64,000 nucleotides of DNA from a virus: IMG/VR virus record IMGVR_UViG_3300042554_002381, positions 43,437-107,436 of that record; one strand, given 5' to 3'. This document shows positions 55,652 to 62,556 of the stretch, one piece after another. Within the stretch, counting starts at the first letter, position 1. Each line of letters starts with the position of its first letter. The position numbers were made by a program, and so were the translations under genes. The notes beneath the pieces were generated by a model. It was not told the origin of the DNA. It made no database searches and worked only from the letters and a program-made list of their open reading frames with translations.

Positions 55652-56020
55652 TTAAATGTCAGCTTTAGTCAAAAAACTTATAACAAATTCTTCAAATGAC
55701 ATTTTAAGTGTAGAGTGCTTCTCAGTAGCTGATTGCAGTAGTATTTTGTAATTTACTGTGTCAAGTGTGATAAGTAAATTTACATCTGCATATAGTTGGG
55801 TACCTATACCAAAACCAAGATCAGTATTCCAGCACTCAACTGGCACCATTCTGCAAAAGACCATTTTGGCAAGATAATCAGGGTCATTCCAGCGTTGACG
55901 CATTGAAAGCACACTGTGTACATCATTAACTAAAGAACCAGCACCGCTGTGTGTGTACAGATAAACTCGACCATAGGGTCCTATAATTTCTACTTGACCA
56001 CTGTCTTTGTTGATGTTCAT
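55652..56020 (-). CDS. Conserved phage hypothetical protein, 122 aa
   Basis: This 122-aa protein has VEIIGPYGRVYLYTHSGAGS, RWNDPDYLAKMVFCRMV and GFGIGTQLYADV. These match a family that I recall as widespread in phages with GxYLYTHWxG and LAR.IFC.M signatures but no known role. It lies downstream of dUTPase in one operon, with competing hairpins before it that could control its translation. Confidence 0.65.
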   Translation of the reverse strand: MNINKDSGQVEIIGPYGRVYLYTHSGAGSLVNDVHSVLSMRQRWNDPDYLAKMVFCRMVPVECWNTDLGFGIGTQLYADVNLLITLDTVNYKILLQSATEKHSTLKMSFEEFVISFLTKADI

Positions 56021-56080
56021 GTCACAAACTTTTTAAATATTTGTGACAAAAGAGCCTTAGTTAAAAAGCTCTCTTGTCAC
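56021..56080 (-). promoter_or_regulatory. Competing hairpins between dut and the 122-aa gene
   Basis: Three arms share a TTGTCAC/GTGACAA core: A GTCACAAA (56021-56028), B TTTGTGACAA with AGAGC (56040-56055) and C GCTCTCTTGTCAC (56068-56080). B can pair with A or with C, but not both at once. No T-run follows, so a translation or processing switch or an operator is more likely than a terminator. Confidence 0.5.
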
Positions 56081-56092
56081 CAAATACTGTTG

Positions 56093-56512
56093 TTAGTTTC
56101 CTGTAGAACCAAATCCTCCAACTGATCTTTCTGTATCAGAAAGAGTATCTGTTTCTTCAAATTCTACTTGAGGGTAAGGAATAATCATTAACTGCATGAT
56201 CCTGTCACCAACTTGGTAGTGATTCTTATCCATACCTCTCCAGTTAAAGGTAGCCATAATCTCACCGCGATATCCTGAGTCAATCACCCCTACTGAGTTG
56301 CTTAGTGAAAGGTTTTTGTTGCGTACAGAACTGCGTGGAAAGATAAGTCCTACATACCCTTCAGGGATTTCAACAGCAAGACCAGTTCTGTAGTGCACCT
56401 GTTCTTGTTGTATATCAATTGCAATTGCTTGCAAATCCATGCCAGCGTCCCCAGGTTTTGCATAGCTGGGTATCACAGCATTAGGATGTAGTTTTTTGAT
56501 TCTGATTTTCAT
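56093..56512 (-). CDS. dut: dUTP diphosphatase
   Basis: This 139-aa protein has all five trimeric dUTPase motifs: AGMDL, PRSS, GVIDSGYRGE, GDRIMQLMI and the C-terminal RSVGGFGSTG. It would convert dUTP to dUMP, supplying ThyX and limiting uracil in DNA. It overlaps the upstream 63-aa gene by 32 bases. Confidence 0.95.
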   Translation of the reverse strand: MKIRIKKLHPNAVIPSYAKPGDAGMDLQAIAIDIQQEQVHYRTGLAVEIPEGYVGLIFPRSSVRNKNLSLSNSVGVIDSGYRGEIMATFNWRGMDKNHYQVGDRIMQLMIIPYPQVEFEETDTLSDTERSVGGFGSTGN

Positions 56513-56672
56513 TTCTATTATTTATTTCAAGTTGTACAACATGTTTTTTTTCAACAGCTATTTCTTTACTTTCTATTCCAAAATCAGAACACCAACACAT
56601 GTTTGAATATTCTTGGTGTAACTGTGTAATGCTTAATTTTTTAAGCCATTCAGTGTATTGAACATTATTCAT
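56481..56672 (-). CDS. Small hypothetical protein, 63 aa
   Basis: This 63-aa protein (MNNVQYTEWLKKLSITQLHQ...) is helical with a Cys pair (CWCSDFG) and an Asn/Gln-rich tail. It is first in the dut transcription unit, about 20 bases after a strong promoter match, and overlaps dut by 32 bases. No domain recognised. Confidence 0.55.
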   Translation of the reverse strand: MNNVQYTEWLKKLSITQLHQEYSNMCWCSDFGIESKEIAVEKKHVVQLEINNRNENQNQKTTS

Positions 56673-56691
56673 TAGGTGCAGTAAAGTTCTA

Positions 56692-56723
56692 CAAATATAG
56701 TAAAAGTCTACAAAATAAACAAA
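56692..56723 (-). promoter_or_regulatory. Strong Bacteroidetes-type promoter for dut unit
   Basis: On the minus strand TTTG (56720-56723) and TATATTTG (56692-56699) are separated by 20 bp, which is a complete match to TTTG-N20-TAnnTTTG and is followed by GTAGA. The ATG at 56672 lies about 20 bases downstream. Confidence 0.8.
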
Positions 56724-56752
56724 CTGAAAAGAGAGTCACCCCTCCTTTCAGT
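56724..56752 (-). terminator. Terminator of the small-protein operon
   Basis: CTGAAAaGAG and CTCcTTTCAG form a 10-bp stem with one mismatch. T-rich sequence follows on the minus strand and merges with the -33 region of the dut promoter. Confidence 0.6.
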
Positions 56753-56767
56753 GCTTATTCATGTGTT

Positions 56768-57019
56768 TTAGTCAAAAATCCTTGAGATAGAGTTGTCAAA
56801 AGGGTTAAACTCTACCTGGTTGGTCTTGTAATAGACACCAGTTGACAAACGAATAGTGCCATGTTCCTCATGAGTAACAAGCGCAAACTCATCTTTGATC
56901 TCAAACTTGATCGTTTCTTCACCCATTTCTGAAAAACTGATCTTAGAAGCAGCAATTACTGCATGTGTATTGGCGCCCTCACCTGTGGCAAGAACAAGCC
57001 GGTCATGTGTTTTGCTCAT
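56768..57019 (-). CDS. Hypothetical protein with HEEHGxI motif, 83 aa
   Basis: This 83-aa protein starts MSKTHDRLVLATGEGANTHA and contains FALVTHEEHGTIRLSTGVYY and FNPFDNSISRIFD. This resembles the C-terminal module (VLAxGExTGHxH..., HEEHxPI.L..G.Y..) of a protein known elsewhere as one chain with RQGD at its start. Here it is separated from the 231-aa gene by a TAA-A-ATG junction. The function of the module is unknown. Confidence 0.55.
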   Translation of the reverse strand: MSKTHDRLVLATGEGANTHAVIAASKISFSEMGEETIKFEIKDEFALVTHEEHGTIRLSTGVYYKTNQVEFNPFDNSISRIFD

Positions 57020-57020
57020 T

Positions 57021-57716
57021 TTAGCTTTGTGATTTTAACAATTTCAGGTAGTCTTCTTTTTCAAGATGATGCAGATGACATTCTTCAGAGTTCTCAGAAG
57101 CCTTGGCAATAATGATATCACCTTGCCTTACAATGTATTCTGGATTTGTAATGTTGATCCTAAAAGTCCAGGCAATAGCCTTAATAGCATCATTGTTTTC
57201 ACCAATCCACCTTGGAACATAGATCCAATACTCACGTCCTGTGGTAGTACACCAACAACGCACCGCGTAAGCATCTGCGTTAGAGCGATGCCAGCGATCT
57301 TTTTCTTCAGGAAAAAGTTTATCACCAGGGATTTTGTACAGTTGATACTTGTCCTGAACAGTTTCAACATAAGGATTGCCGTTGATATCTGTAAGATGAT
57401 TTTGAAACTCAATCACTTGTTCGTTTACAAGTTCTGGCTCAAGTTCTTGAAACACTTTTTCAATACCCAGTGCTTTAAAGAAAAGCCTGCGCATCTCAAG
57501 ATTTGTCTGAGACATTGCTATTGCCACTGTTGCAGGAAGAATGCTGTCCCACTCTTTGGCACAATGCTCGCCAAAAGCTTTAAGAGGTTCTTGTGTAATT
57601 ACTTCTTTTTCAAAGTCGCTGAAGTTTGGGTATGCCGTTTTCCAATATATCAGAGCGTTCTCATAAGACACACCTGTGTGTCCTTCTACATGGTAAGTTA
57701 ATTTTTCAAAGTTCAT
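57021..57716 (-). CDS. Hypothetical protein, 231 aa (RQGD-type C-terminus)
   Basis: The C-terminal half contains AVRCWCTTTGREYWIYVPRW, AIKAIAWTFRI and VRQGDIIIAKA, similar to DUF6745-like and RQGD proteins. The N-terminal half is helical. Its stop lies one base before the start of the 83-aa gene, and in other genomes the matching regions appear fused. It is therefore possibly a split gene. Role unknown. Confidence 0.5.
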   Translation of the reverse strand: MNFEKLTYHVEGHTGVSYENALIYWKTAYPNFSDFEKEVITQEPLKAFGEHCAKEWDSILPATVAIAMSQTNLEMRRLFFKALGIEKVFQELEPELVNEQVIEFQNHLTDINGNPYVETVQDKYQLYKIPGDKLFPEEKDRWHRSNADAYAVRCWCTTTGREYWIYVPRWIGENNDAIKAIAWTFRINITNPEYIVRQGDIIIAKASENSEECHLHHLEKEDYLKLLKSQS

Positions 57717-57718
57717 AG

Positions 57719-58408
57719 TTAATCCTCCTCGTTAGTTTCTTCAAGCATTTCTTCAAGACAAATATCTACATCACGTGGGTCGTAGACATGTACACTGTAA
57801 CAGTATTCTTCAATTACACCTACTAAATACTCTCCTTCTTCTGTAAGATTTTCTCTTTCAAAAGTCACCCACTGATAAGAACTTGCAATTTCTTCATCTG
57901 TAGATCCTTCTACTTGTTCTGAAACTGCTTCAAATTCTTTTGTAAGTTGTTCTTCAAGAATTTGTTGTACAACAGTTCTTTCAGGATGGTCAAAACCATT
58001 GGCTATTGTCAAATTGACACTGGTTTTGCTGCTTTCATGAGCCTCAATCAATACTCTGTCAAAAGGAATGTGTTTTGGAATTTTAACTGTGATGTGACAG
58101 TCAAAAGTTTTTCCTTCTTCTTCAGAATAATTATCTTCACCTTGAAAAGACTTTGTGATAGGATCGTAAGTTGCACTGCCTGAAGCACTAAATTCTCCTG
58201 CCCACGATCCATAATCTAACTGGCTAATCATCATGTCCACTAAAGCTTCTGCTTCAGGTTTTGATGTTTGTTCGCCATCAATTTCAAAGTAAACCCAGCC
58301 ACTATCTCCTCCACCTTCCCACTTAATCTCAAGCAATTTGCCTTCTGCTACTTGTGCATCGCACCAGTTCATCAGGTCTTTTATTGTATAATCGTGTGTT
58401 TTACTCAT
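57719..58408 (-). CDS. Acidic hypothetical protein, DUF6878-like, 229 aa
   Basis: This 229-aa protein has IKWEGGGDSGWVYFEIDGEQ and EALVDMMISQLDYGSWAGEF, a GGGDSG pattern that reminds me of DUF6878. It is very acidic with an Asp/Glu-rich C-terminus. It starts with the same MSKTHD as the 83-aa protein, although the rest is unrelated. It overlaps the DUF6915-like gene by 4 bases. Function unknown. Confidence 0.5.
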   Translation of the reverse strand: MSKTHDYTIKDLMNWCDAQVAEGKLLEIKWEGGGDSGWVYFEIDGEQTSKPEAEALVDMMISQLDYGSWAGEFSASGSATYDPITKSFQGEDNYSEEEGKTFDCHITVKIPKHIPFDRVLIEAHESSKTSVNLTIANGFDHPERTVVQQILEEQLTKEFEAVSEQVEGSTDEEIASSYQWVTFERENLTEEGEYLVGVIEEYCYSVHVYDPRDVDICLEEMLEETNEED

Positions 58409-58803
58409 GGTAATTCAGGTTGTTTATGTGTAACAAAATCAGACTTTTCTTCTGTCATTTGCTTAAGCATTTTTCTACCGTCTCCTGGCTTATACATCCA
58501 GCCTACAATAGTCATGTTGTCAAGGTAGTCTTTGATGGTTGGTATCCATCCTAAGTCTTCTTTAATGTGTTGTTCACCAATAGCTCTTACAGGGACCATG
58601 CGTCCATCAGAGTTGGTGATATAGGTGCCAAATTGTTTTTCACACCAGAAGATACCTTCTGAGTGATGGCGCAGTGCCCGGTGACGCATATCAGGATAAT
58701 GCGCTTTGGTTTCATCAAACCAGTTGTGAAGCGGCAGATAGTCATCTATCTGACCGCCCCACTGTTTTTGGCTTGAAATAGCATGATGCAATGGATGACT
58801 CAT
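58405..58803 (-). CDS. DUF6915-like conserved phage protein, 132 aa
   Basis: This 132-aa protein has SSQKQWGGQIDDYLPLHNWF, HRALRHHSEGIFWCE and VRAIGEQHIKEDLGWIP. I recognise these as the DUF6915 family, widespread in phages and plasmids, with many conserved His residues. It overlaps its neighbours by 4 bases on both sides. The role is unknown; the His-rich pattern could bind metal. Confidence 0.75.
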   Translation of the reverse strand: MSHPLHHAISSQKQWGGQIDDYLPLHNWFDETKAHYPDMRHRALRHHSEGIFWCEKQFGTYITNSDGRMVPVRAIGEQHIKEDLGWIPTIKDYLDNMTIVGWMYKPGDGRKMLKQMTEEKSDFVTHKQPELP

Positions 58804-59240
58804 GTTTTTTCTTTAAATAATATTTGCATTCTTTGCTCAAGATTCTCCCAGTAACCTGAAGAGTTCATGTGCTTGTAAGCAACTTCAACATGTTCTGGAA
58901 ATCCTTTGGCAAGTTTTGCCTGGTTGTGAATGTCAGCACTCATAATACACTTGAACAAGCTTGTCATAAAACTGCCTGCTGTGTTGTGTATAAAAAAGTA
59001 AAACTGCTGCTCTGCTTCAGACGGTTCTGTGTCATTCAAAGAATTAACAAGTGACTCTGCTATATACAAAGCGTCGTCTCTGTTTTTTGCCATAAAAGGA
59101 CCTACAACATGTTTGCAAAACGGTGATTCATTGGCTTCACTAATGTCAAGCGCTTCGCGATATGGTTTTACATGATAAGTACCAGAAACATGCTGATAAC
59201 CCCACCATTCTTGATGATCACTTGAATTACTCATCATCAA
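58800..59240 (-). CDS. Conserved phage hypothetical protein, 146 aa
   Basis: The N-terminal 60 residues (WWGYQHVSGTYHVKPYREAL, ESPFCKHVVGPFMAKN) and the region GSFMTSLFKCIMSADIHNQA then KLAKGFPEHVEVAYKH match two small conserved phage families that I recall as separate proteins. Here they are joined, so this may be a fusion. The function of either is not known. It overlaps its neighbours by short coupling overlaps. Confidence 0.6.
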   Translation of the reverse strand: MMMSNSSDHQEWWGYQHVSGTYHVKPYREALDISEANESPFCKHVVGPFMAKNRDDALYIAESLVNSLNDTEPSEAEQQFYFFIHNTAGSFMTSLFKCIMSADIHNQAKLAKGFPEHVEVAYKHMNSSGYWENLEQRMQILFKEKT

Positions 59241-59451
59241 CTTGATTTACAATAATGTCAAGTTGGTCACCAATGTTTCTTAATGTTTTAGCAAGATGTT
59301 TTGCTAAACTTTTTAGAGCATCAGGATCAAGCGTGTTTAACCACTCAGATTGTTTTTCTTCTGGGCAGTCTTCAAAGCAGGTAGGTTCCCTGCGTTCTTC
59401 GTCGTCAAATTTGTGGAAGATGTACACTCCACTTAAGTTTCTGCGATTCAT
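59227..59451 (-). CDS. Conserved small phage protein, 74 aa
   Basis: This 74-aa protein has RRNLSGVYIFHKFDDEERRE, CFEDCPEEKQSEWL and LAKTLRNIGDQLDIIVNQ, similar to small phage proteins with the pattern NLxGVxFxxK...CFEDLPE. It is acidic and helical. Its stop overlaps the next gene start by 14 bases. No function is assigned in the family. Confidence 0.6.
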   Translation of the reverse strand: MNRRNLSGVYIFHKFDDEERREPTCFEDCPEEKQSEWLNTLDPDALKSLAKHLAKTLRNIGDQLDIIVNQVDDE

Positions 59452-59523
59452 CTTTGGTTCTATTATTTTGTACTACACAGCTTAGAAATGTAGCTTTTTA
59501 CTTCTCATTAAGCTGTTATGATG

Positions 59524-59781
59524 TCATTCGACGATTTTGTTGAAAAAGTTAGCATTAATCCAATCTTCTGCTTCACCCACATTAGGTGGAGCCTGGATGA
59601 CCCAAGTGATCTCTATGATTTCCTCTGATCCATTTTCATGGTTTTCAGTCACAACAACTGTAAATTCAAAAGTTTCAGTCTGAATTTCATCTTCCCACTG
59701 AGAACAATCGCAGGTGTACTCTCCACTATAGTATTTGGTAGAGGAAAATGGAGTCTTTTCTATTGTAAACTTTCCTTTCAT
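59524..59781 (-). CDS. Hypothetical protein, 85 aa
   Basis: This 85-aa beta-rich acidic protein (KFTIEKTPFSSTKYYSGEYT, ETFEFTVVVTENHENGSEEI) has no recognised motif. It lies 6 bases after the DUF4241-like gene in the same transcription direction. Confidence 0.55.
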   Translation of the reverse strand: MKGKFTIEKTPFSSTKYYSGEYTCDCSQWEDEIQTETFEFTVVVTENHENGSEEIIEITWVIQAPPNVGEAEDWINANFFNKIVE

Positions 59782-59786
59782 GGTTA

Positions 59787-60248
59787 TTATTCTTCATCAT
59801 TAAAGTGAACAGATACAGACACCAGTTCTCCCTGGTCGTCATAGTTGGCAAACACTGGATAAATTCCATCACCATAAGCAGTGCTGAAAGCAACAGCTAC
59901 ACCGTCATGTCCCAGCTTGTAGTTAAGCTGACCATGTCCTTTTGCAGACAAGGTAGCTTTACAGCAAGCGTTGTAACTGAAATTGTGCATGGAATCAGGA
60001 CTATCAAGTTCTTTCCATTCACCAGATGCTGTTAGCTGGTTCATGGTTTGACCACCATATTTTGGAATTGGTGTATCATACTTAGCAAAGTCTACACGAT
60101 ACTGCAAAATATCACCTGTAGTTTTGTGCTGGTACTTTCTGATGTCCTGAAACTCTTCTTTTTCCCAATCAGAGTCAATGTAGCAGGGATCACATAAAAC
60201 AAGCTGACCTGAGTCAACTCCTACTACTCCAATTTGTACTTTTTTCAT
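59787..60248 (-). CDS. DUF4241-like conserved phage protein, 153 aa
   Basis: It contains GVVGVDSGQLVLCDPCYIDS near the N-terminus, the GVDxGQxxxxDPCYI signature of DUF4241-like proteins common in phages. The C-terminal half (HDGVAVAFSTAYGDGIYPVF) fits the same family. It is thought to be a small soluble domain of unknown role. Confidence 0.7.
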   Translation of the reverse strand: MKKVQIGVVGVDSGQLVLCDPCYIDSDWEKEEFQDIRKYQHKTTGDILQYRVDFAKYDTPIPKYGGQTMNQLTASGEWKELDSPDSMHNFSYNACCKATLSAKGHGQLNYKLGHDGVAVAFSTAYGDGIYPVFANYDDQGELVSVSVHFNDEE

Positions 60249-60263
60249 GTTGTTTTTTGGGTT

Positions 60264-60935
60264 TTACTTTATAATAAATATGTCTTTGTCAACGTCTGAT
60301 GATCTGATGATAGGTACACCTTTAAAAGACAAGTTACGTGCACCAGTTACATTAAAGCTTACACTAAGCAATTCAGGAGAAAAATGTTTTAATTCAAGCG
60401 CAAGTTGATGACAAGTCTCAGGGTGCATAATGATAGAAAAATTTTCAACAGCTTTATACTGTGTGTGAAACTCTTTTTGAAGTGCTTTTTCAAGTTTGAT
60501 AACTAAAGAGTCTTCTGAGAACTTTTTGACAGTTTCTTTAGAAAAAAACTCTATATAGTTTTTCTTTATTTCCAAGGGTAACTTTTCCATTTCACTTTCA
60601 AGAGCCAAAGCTTCACTGCGCATTTCTTCAATTTTTACATTGTAGTGTGCAACAGTAGTATTAAGACACTCTATTCCAGCTTTGAGCTGTTCAAGTCTTT
60701 GTTCAAGTTCTTTGTATTCTTTAGAAGACTTGTCAGTTTCTACTGAGTGGTACACATAAGAATCAGAAAGGTTTTTAATAAGTAGATTAAGTTCTTCAGG
60801 CTCTATATGCGCAGTGTCTGAACCACTAAAATAAAAACTAGTATTAATACTTCCAGATGAACCTGATAAAGAGCTCCATGTTTTTAACAGATCAACTGGT
60901 GATAGTTCATCAGGTTTGTTTTCATCAGGTTCCAT
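60264..60935 (-). CDS. Coiled-coil hypothetical protein, 223 aa
   Basis: Residues about 70-125 (YKELEQRLEQLKAGIECLNT then HYNVKIEEMRSEALALESEM) are a long coiled coil. The C-terminus (VTGARNLSFKGVPIIRSSDV) has a small beta motif that looks like the tail of a capsid or scaffold protein, though this is weak. It overlaps the next gene by 11 bases. Function unknown. Confidence 0.55.
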   Translation of the reverse strand: MEPDENKPDELSPVDLLKTWSSLSGSSGSINTSFYFSGSDTAHIEPEELNLLIKNLSDSYVYHSVETDKSSKEYKELEQRLEQLKAGIECLNTTVAHYNVKIEEMRSEALALESEMEKLPLEIKKNYIEFFSKETVKKFSEDSLVIKLEKALQKEFHTQYKAVENFSIIMHPETCHQLALELKHFSPELLSVSFNVTGARNLSFKGVPIIRSSDVDKDIFIIK

Positions 60936-61293
60936 TAGTCAGTTTTTTAAGTTCTTCAATTTCAACAAGCACCCTGTCCATCTTCTCAGAAATTTTCAGG
61001 TTTATTTTGTTTGTGCTGCCATGTACATAGCACTCACTTAAAGACCTATAAATAGATTGCAACTCTTTCATTTTTGCATCATTTGCAGAAGTTTTTGGTT
61101 CTTCTTTGCGATTCTTGTAAATAATTTCTACAGCGTCATCTAAAGAAAAGTCTGCACCTTTCTCATGCAGCTTTGCAAAAACATCTTGAATAGTTGCTAT
61201 AATTCTCAAATTGTCAATATGAACCTCAGTCATTGCAAGAGCTGTTCTTACAAGCTCAGGTTTCAGGGTCAGTAATGGATATGTTGTTTTCAT
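60925..61293 (-). CDS. Hypothetical protein, 122 aa
   Basis: I chose the ATG at 61293 (MKTTYPLLTLKPELVRTALA) over a TTG at 61317. An ATG at 61233 is a shorter option. It overlaps the upstream gene by 38 bases. The sequence is helical (IEELKKLTNGT end, SLSECYVHGSTNKINLKI). No family recognised. Confidence 0.5.
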   Translation of the reverse strand: MKTTYPLLTLKPELVRTALAMTEVHIDNLRIIATIQDVFAKLHEKGADFSLDDAVEIIYKNRKEEPKTSANDAKMKELQSIYRSLSECYVHGSTNKINLKISEKMDRVLVEIEELKKLTNGT

Positions 61294-61675
61294 GTCGGTA
61301 TTGAAGTTCTTTAGCAATAAGTTTTAAGTGCCACTCCGCACCACCAAACCCTAAAACAGCTGCAAGATGTTCATCAGTCATTTCAGCAAGTTTTACCCAG
61401 CTGAGTGGTTCTTTGCCACTTTTACCTCTTGAGCCACGTGTAGCATGCTGTCTTACTTTTTCAAAAGGTTCATCTGCATATACAGTCAAAAGCTCAATTA
61501 ATTCAAGATCTAATGCACCATGACGCAGATAGCTCATACCTCCATCAACAGAAGCATGATTAGGACAACCACAAGTATTGTAATCATGGCGATGACGACT
61601 CACAATTGTTTTTGAACAAACTTTGCATAAGACAGCGTTATACACAATCTGTCTTTCAGTTATTTCTTTACTCAT
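61256..61675 (-). CDS. DUF7695-like zinc-ribbon phage protein, 139 aa
   Basis: AVLCKVCSKTIVSRHRHDYN then TCGCPNHASVDGGMSYLRHG contains two CxxC/CxC zinc-binding pairs and the SRHRHDY motif of a widespread phage family that I recall as DUF7695. The rest is helical (LAEMTDEHLAAVLGF). It lies just downstream of the fractured radical-SAM gene. No activity is known. Confidence 0.7.
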   Translation of the reverse strand: MSKEITERQIVYNAVLCKVCSKTIVSRHRHDYNTCGCPNHASVDGGMSYLRHGALDLELIELLTVYADEPFEKVRQHATRGSRGKSGKEPLSWVKLAEMTDEHLAAVLGFGGAEWHLKLIAKELQYRHENNISITDPET

Positions 61676-61683
61676 AGGATCAG

Positions 61684-62556
61684 TTAAAAAATGTAACGAA
61701 TGTAATTCCAGGGGATGATGCTTTCATGCAACTTTCTAAAATCAGCAATGTAACCAGCTTTCAAAGAAGCTTTGTACCTTAGGTTTACACCTCCATATTG
61801 AGATACTTTATCTTCTTGTATCTCAGGGCGCCAGATAAGACTCTCACCGGTGGCATTGTTTTTAAGGTTTTGATGATGTCTTACTGTGTTATGCGTAAGA
61901 AAAATAACTTCTGCTTTTACAGCAGGTTTGTACTCGTCTTTGACAGCATTGTTCAAGTCTTCAAATAATTTCTGATAGTTTTCAAGCCAGTTATCTGTTA
62001 CGATTACTGGTGAAAAGTTCACATGTACATCATAACCTGCCTCAACAAACATGTTGATAGCATCAAGACGTTCTTGAATGCTTGATGTTTCAGGCTCAAG
62101 CACATCTGCGTAGCATTGTGGCATTAAAGAAAACCTGATGCGTATTTTTTTCTGAGGATTGTATAACAACAGCTTCTTGTTCACATACTTGGTGGCAAAA
62201 GAACCCATAATTTTTTCGTTCATCTTGAAAAAATCAAATATCTGTTGCCAGTTGTGGTACTTCAGGTGCAGTGCAAAGTCTTCGTTGCAGGAGATGTCAT
62301 AAGTAATCAGACTCTCATGCGTCTGGTTGGGTTTATCTACCACTGTAAAGCATGAGTGGTTATTGATAGCTGTCAGGATCTCTCCTGTGTTCTTGGCAAT
62401 GTCCAAACCTTCAGGTTTGTGACGTTTCATGTAGCAGTTGTGTGTCAAAATACCATTTGCAAAAAAGTTTTCATTTTGTAGTACAGAAAAGTTGACAACC
62501 ATTGTTTTTTTTTGTATCTTATTAATGTGCTGAATCTTCTTATATTTTAAATCCAT
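61684..62556 (-). CDS. Radical-SAM SPL-like protein, C-half with N-terminal C-intein
   Basis: This 290-aa ORF starts with a 40-aa C-intein and then the C-extein, which begins CYMKRHKPEG. It would join the 35-residue N-extein of the 63105-63506 ORF to give 285 aa in total. The spliced junction reads GCLFECTY-CYMKRH, an intact CxxxCxxC radical-SAM iron-sulfur site. The remaining sequence (ITYDISCNEDFALHLKYH, RIRFSLMPQCYADVLEP, VKAEVIFLTHNTVRHHQN, IIPWNYIRYIF) fits the spore-photoproduct-lyase-like proteins of Bacteroidetes phages. The exact reaction in phages is not known; DNA photoproduct repair is one possibility. The start codon overlaps the opposing HNH ORF start in CATG. Confidence 0.88.
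   Translation of the reverse strand: MDLKYKKIQHINKIQKKTMVVNFSVLQNENFFANGILTHNCYMKRHKPEGLDIAKNTGEILTAINNHSCFTVVDKPNQTHESLITYDISCNEDFALHLKYHNWQQIFDFFKMNEKIMGSFATKYVNKKLLLYNPQKKIRIRFSLMPQCYADVLEPETSSIQERLDAINMFVEAGYDVHVNFSPVIVTDNWLENYQKLFEDLNNAVKDEYKPAVKAEVIFLTHNTVRHHQNLKNNATGESLIWRPEIQEDKVSQYGGVNLRYKASLKAGYIADFRKLHESIIPWNYIRYIF
62437..62556 (-). other. C-intein (IntC, 40 aa)
   Basis: The segment ends VVNFSVLQNENFFANGILTH plus Asn, followed by Cys+1. This is intein block F/G: the NFFANGIL-HN|C pattern with the terminal Asn needed for cyclisation. The size (about 40 aa) fits natural C-inteins. The first residue is a Met at 62556, so it is made as a separate chain. Confidence 0.92.

Noticed and set aside
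57066-57701. A 211-aa plus-strand ORF
   Set aside because: It lies fully antisense to the 231-aa coupled gene and has the Cys/Phe/His-rich composition of a shadow frame. The minus-strand gene has conserved motifs and fits the operon.
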